NCBI GenBank assembly: GCA_028583605.1 | Contig: CM053327.1 | Span: 3,162,001 to 3,226,000 of the forward strand | Direction of reading: 5' to 3' | DNA: 64,000 bases | Source of the DNA: Dastarcus helophoroides | Taxonomy: Eukaryota; Arthropoda; Insecta; Coleoptera; Bothrideridae | In this document: positions 60,431-64,000 of the stretch, in pieces | Layout: every line of letters starts with the position of its first letter | Position numbering within the stretch: the stretch's first letter is position 1 | Position numbers and translations under genes: made by a program | Notes under the pieces: model-generated | The model's input: the letters and a program-made list of their open reading frames with translations, nothing else | Told to the model about the DNA's origin: nothing | Database searches by the model: none

Positions 60431-60920
60431 GGAATGAAATTTTTGTAGAAGGAGTCTGCTCAATTGAGTATAATTTCTGTTGACCTGCATGAGTCAGGAA
60501 GACAAGCGCCCTAACCTGCCCTATTTAAGCCACATCTATAAACATTGCTACATCTATACTAATATTATAACGAGAGAACTTATGATCGACTGAAAATTAT
60601 TAGAGATCGGATTTTGGGGACAATCAGATAAGGTAAAAAAGTGAGCAAAATGATAAATTAGGCAAGAAAAGTAGGTAAAAAAGGACAAAAATAATAATAT
60701 ATAAAGGCATTGAAAGGTCAAAATTTCAATTAGCAAAAGAAACCTTTATTGAAAATTTTGAACATTACTTTTTCCCAACTACAAATTAAATACCTCTCAA
60801 TATTTTCTGCTGACAAATTTTTGCGTTTTCAGGGTAATAAATACACGCCATTTGAAATTAAAAATAGTAATTGGAAATGGGCCTTTGGATGAGGTCGATT
60901 GTGCACGAAGTGAATATTCT
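60431..60920. other. Spacer, no gene recognised
   Basis: Includes ACATCTATACTAATATTATAA at 60549 (in part), a start word I recall from insect mobile repeats, but no matching end was found. Confidence 0.3.
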
Positions 60921-60925
60921 CAATG

Positions 60926-62311
60926 TAGGGTGGACTATAAAAAATGGTACATGCAGCAAGAGTAGATTTTTCGTATAAAAATAACGTGATGTAGACACAT
61001 TTATCTCATACCAAAAGATGATATTAACGGAGATACAGGGTGTCAAATTTTAAAAAAATGTGATTTTTTTGCATAACTGATGAACACATTTAACTATACA
61101 AAAGAAATTTGGCATAGGGGGGCTTGTTTGGTCAAAAAATTGTAATTTTTCAACAGATTGCCAGTAACCCATAGGGGGCGCCATCTGCGCTACCTTGTAT
61201 TATTCTAAAACATCATAACTTTTTTGTGCCTTTATGTCCAATTATTTTAAATAGATATTTTTATTTACCTACATTTTTTACATAAAAAAAGGTATACTGT
61301 CTAAATGTTGATACAAGCAACCGTTTTCAAGATATTTGCCTTCAAATTTTGTCGTACGTTTATTTTAAGTTATGTAAATGTGAATTTTTCGCAGTAGGTT
61401 TCAAAATAAAGGTAATAAAACTGACTCTAAATCAGTTTATATCAAATATTACTCTACTGACATTATTATTACACATATATTTTACATTCCTAAGAAAATA
61501 AAAATAAAATAAAATACCAAAACAAAATTTATTTTCCAAAATAGGTATGTGGGAATTGACCATTTTCATGTAAGGGAATTGTAAGCAATTAAAAATCTGG
61601 CTGTCTTTTGTTAAAATTCATCTTCAAATATCTGCTTTGACCACCCAGACTATTAAAATTTTCTTGTGCGGACTAGAGATAATACCTCACATCTCTATGT
61701 TAGAAACTAAATTACGTCTTAATTTTTTTAATTTCCTTAATGGAGATTTTCAAAAATTAGGCAATAATATTATCAGCAAAGTAATATTTGACATAAATTA
61801 GTTTTTAAGGTATCTTACGATTACTTTTTTTTGCAAGCCTAGTTCGAAAATTTAATATCTTAGTAATTTAAAACCAAGGCACGTCAAATTTTAAAGGCAT
61901 ATATCATGAAAACGGTTGCTCGTATCAACTTTCAAAAAGTTCTCTTTTTTTACGTAAAAAAAAATGGGGAAATATAATACCCATTTGAAATTAATATACG
62001 TGGGTGCACAAAAAATTTATGATGATTTAGACTTATACAGGATAGCGCAGGTAGCGCCCCCTATCCACTATTGGTAATATATTAGCAAGTTAGAGTTTGT
62101 CGACTTAGGAAACCCAATGGTGCCAAATTTAGTGCCTATATTACAGTTCATTCCATAATTATACGAAAAAATCGATTTTTTTTTTTCAACTTTGACACCC
62201 TGTATATCTGTTAATATCAACTTCTAATAAGAGGTAAATGTAGCTAAATCACATTATTTTTATTCGAAAAATCCACCATTGCTCTGTGTACCATTACTTA
62301 TGGTCCACCCC
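60926..62311. mobile_element. Fold-back element, copy 2
   Basis: Same family as 18617-19960. The outer arms AGGGTGGACTATAA and TTATGGTCCACCCC are followed inward by GGAGATACAGGGTGTC (61030) and GACACCCTGTATATC (62194). GGGGGCGCCATCTGCGC mirrors GCGCAGGTAGCGCCCCC. CAACCGTTTTCAAGATATTT mirrors ATATCATGAAAACGGTTGC. The centre is reversed relative to copy 1 (TTTTCTTGTGCGGAC at 61661). The inner CAGGGTG box lies 109-110 bp from both ends. Confidence 0.82.
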
Positions 62312-62349
62312 GTTCGGGTTAATTTTTAGCATTAGGTGATAGTATCTTC

Positions 62350-62485
62350 CTGAAGATTATAGCTGGACTATCGAAACGCGTTAGAGCAACTGTCGTTGTA
62401 TTTTGTAATCTTTCTTGGTCTCAGAAAATAAGATTTGTATATCAGTTTTTGAAGTTAACCAAGGACAAGGCCGTTTCACCAAAAT
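62350..62485 (+). repeat. Dispersed repeat, copy C
   Basis: CTGAAGATTATAGCTGG, CTATCGAAACGCGTTAG, AATCTTTCTTGGTCTC and AACCAAGGACAAGGCCG. The homology to copy B also includes AGTATCT just upstream. TATAG and CTATC can pair. Confidence 0.78.
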
Positions 62486-62489
62486 CTAC

Positions 62490-63137
62490 GTAAATAGACA
62501 ATGTCCAAATTACATCATTCGGTAACTAGTTATTGCTTTTTCATCATTAACGCAAACACGGACAAACTATCTAATTTTTTAAAAAGATGACCATTTAAAA
62601 AAAGGACGTTTTCTTTAATATTACCTATTTTAGGATAAAAAAAATAATGTAGCTTATTATTTTGATAAAATAATAAGTATAAGCAACAAAATTGGAACTA
62701 CTTAATTTATCTCGAGTTCTAATGAAAATATTTACATTAGATTTTGCGATCACATTTTTAGAAGAGATAAATTTGTTTATATTATCATTTTAATTGTTTT
62801 TTCTAATTTTTTTATTAACGGCGAGTGAAATATAATGCTGCGTAACATGATCTTTTTTTTTTGCTTTTAACTGAAACACAATGAAAAACAATGTTTTTAA
62901 TGAAAAAATGTTTGCTGTGATATAATTTAAATTATTACAAAAAGTTCTCTGCAATTACACAATTATTCTAAACTAAGTGTTTAATTAGAGCACCTTGTCT
63001 TTATTGAGATTTTTCGCACAGAAGTGCGCTTACGCAAAGCAGATCAAAGATAAATCAGAAAAGGAATATCCTTCCCATAATTTCATCATTTTTCCAGAAC
63101 ATCGGTTTTTATTTGGAAATTAAGATAAATAAACATC
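62490..63137. other. No feature seen
   Basis: AT-rich spacer without recognisable genes. Confidence 0.3.
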
Positions 63138-63141
63138 GTAT

Positions 63142-63457
63142 TGTTGCGCGTTATCGGTTCTAATGATTAGGACTTGGTGAGTTGTAATCACTTTATTTCA
63201 AAACTGCACTCGGATCACTACAATTGCAATTCTCTAACACCGTTTAATGAACTAACTTGACTTACTTTATTGAGGGAAAAGTGACCGCCTTATATAGGTC
63301 CCGGTCCGGGTTCTAGAAGAATTCGGCAGATAAGGCTTATGGTTTGCCGAAATTTCCGAAGCGCTTATCTGCCGTTTGATTTATTATTGTGGCCGCTTCC
63401 CCTTAACAAATTTTCTAAAAAATCCCCTACTAAACTTTATAATTACTTTTTGTTACA
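63142..63457 (-). mobile_element. Solo LTR, 316 bp, GTAT target duplication
   Basis: On the minus strand it begins TGTAACAAAAAG and ends GCGCAACA. GTAT lies directly on both sides (63138-63141 and 63458-63461), which is ATAC in LTR orientation, the same four bases as at the LTR at 34240. It contains the same dyad CGGCAGATAAG / CTTATCTGCCG (63324 and 63364), a TATA box (63290-63297, minus strand) and a poly-A signal (63192-63197, minus strand). No internal coding region remains. The frame at 63339 lies within it and is not a gene. Confidence 0.88.
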
Positions 63458-63461
63458 GTAT

Positions 63462-64000
63462 AATTCAATTGCCCTGTGCCATAATAGCAGGCAAAATTTT
63501 AAAGGGGCTAGGTGGGTTATAAGATGAATTGTTATTAAATTACACTTCTTTGGAATTTATACTTTAGGTTTCTTGTATTATTATGATGAATTAAATTTCC
63601 ATTTTATTGCCATGTTATATCAAGTACGTAGTTCTCCTGAAATTCTTCAGAAATGTATCACAATATACTTAAAAAAAGCCATAGCAAAGGATACATAGGC
63701 AAGAGTATTTTTGAAAATAGGTTCAAATTATGTCTAACAAGGCAAAAAAACATTTGGGCAACAAAAGCGTAAAAAACGCCGAAAAACGTGAAAAGGTAAG
63801 ATCAAGGATTTTGCCTAAAATCCGGCCTCTACTAGTCATTAATACGCAGCCCTAACTACTAAAGTCAGAAACATGAAACTTACAAAAAATTCTTAATGTA
63901 GATGAGCAATAAGTAGGAATTTTTTGAAATGTGTCCTCTAAGAAGGTCAAAGATCAGTGAAACAGCTTCGAAATTAGCATAAGCAGAGTTAATAATGCAG
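63462..64000. other. No feature seen
   Basis: No coding frame, repeat or element end recognised up to the window edge. Confidence 0.3.

Noticed and set aside
1..64000. tRNA, rRNA, CRISPR or bacterial operon features
   Set aside because: Looked for and not seen; the sequence is eukaryotic in all recognisable parts.

Overview
The window looks like nuclear DNA of an insect. It is strongly AT-rich, its introns are short (53-67 bp plus one of 406 bp), it carries an arthropod-type M1 aminopeptidase N gene, and it is packed with transposon families typical of insects (Tc1/mariner-like, hAT-like, PIF/Harbinger-like MITEs, an RTE-type LINE and solo LTRs). I cannot fix the insect order from sequence alone. 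Only one host gene is convincing. | Host gene: on the minus strand, four exons between 10737 and 8945 encode the first ~422 residues of a membrane-type aminopeptidase N: N-terminal domain, GAMEN motif, HEFAH...E zinc site and the catalytic Tyr in YEKG. The next exons are not visible at lower coordinates. A 5'-truncated LINE flanked by TAGTTATCT duplications (7441-8907) lies 36 bp inside intron 4, antisense to the gene. | Layout: 1-7440 holds AT-rich degenerate arrays, an LTR-like fragment (3660-3896), palindromes at 3966-4604 and 6014-7053, and a small coding relic on the minus strand near 2400. 7441-10737 is the LINE and the aminopeptidase. 12219-17412 is a long hAT-like element filled with degenerate array. 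17774-20480 is a Tc1 relic split by a fold-back element. 20665-24622 holds a MITE, a nearly intact DDE element with one internal stop, and a second MITE. 26950-32200 is a 5-kb degenerate array. 33985-40858 is a nested palindrome: an outer palindrome, a 3.6-kb TAA-flanked palindrome inside it, a further repeat inside that, and a solo LTR. 41381-41644 is a hAT transposase C-terminal scrap. 44144-47434 is a hAT-like element again filled with array. 47440-49690 is array with a strand flip, ending in a pure heptamer tract. 50914-54045 holds a mariner-type relic and a second, decayed DDE element. 56275-58103 is a nested palindrome. 58200-60430 is array. 60926-62311 is the second fold-back copy, and 63142-63457 a second solo LTR. 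| How the parts fit: the two DDE elements and the two fold-back elements share a terminal module. An outer CAGGGTG-type end is followed, 109-110 bp further in, by a second conserved box at all eight termini. This suggests one transposition system with autonomous and fold-back members. The degenerate AT-rich arrays, which make up a large part of the window, change strand polarity in blocks and in at least two places sit inside hAT-like ends, so they appear to be transposon cargo rather than host spacer. No rRNA, tRNA, CRISPR array or bacterial operon structure was seen.
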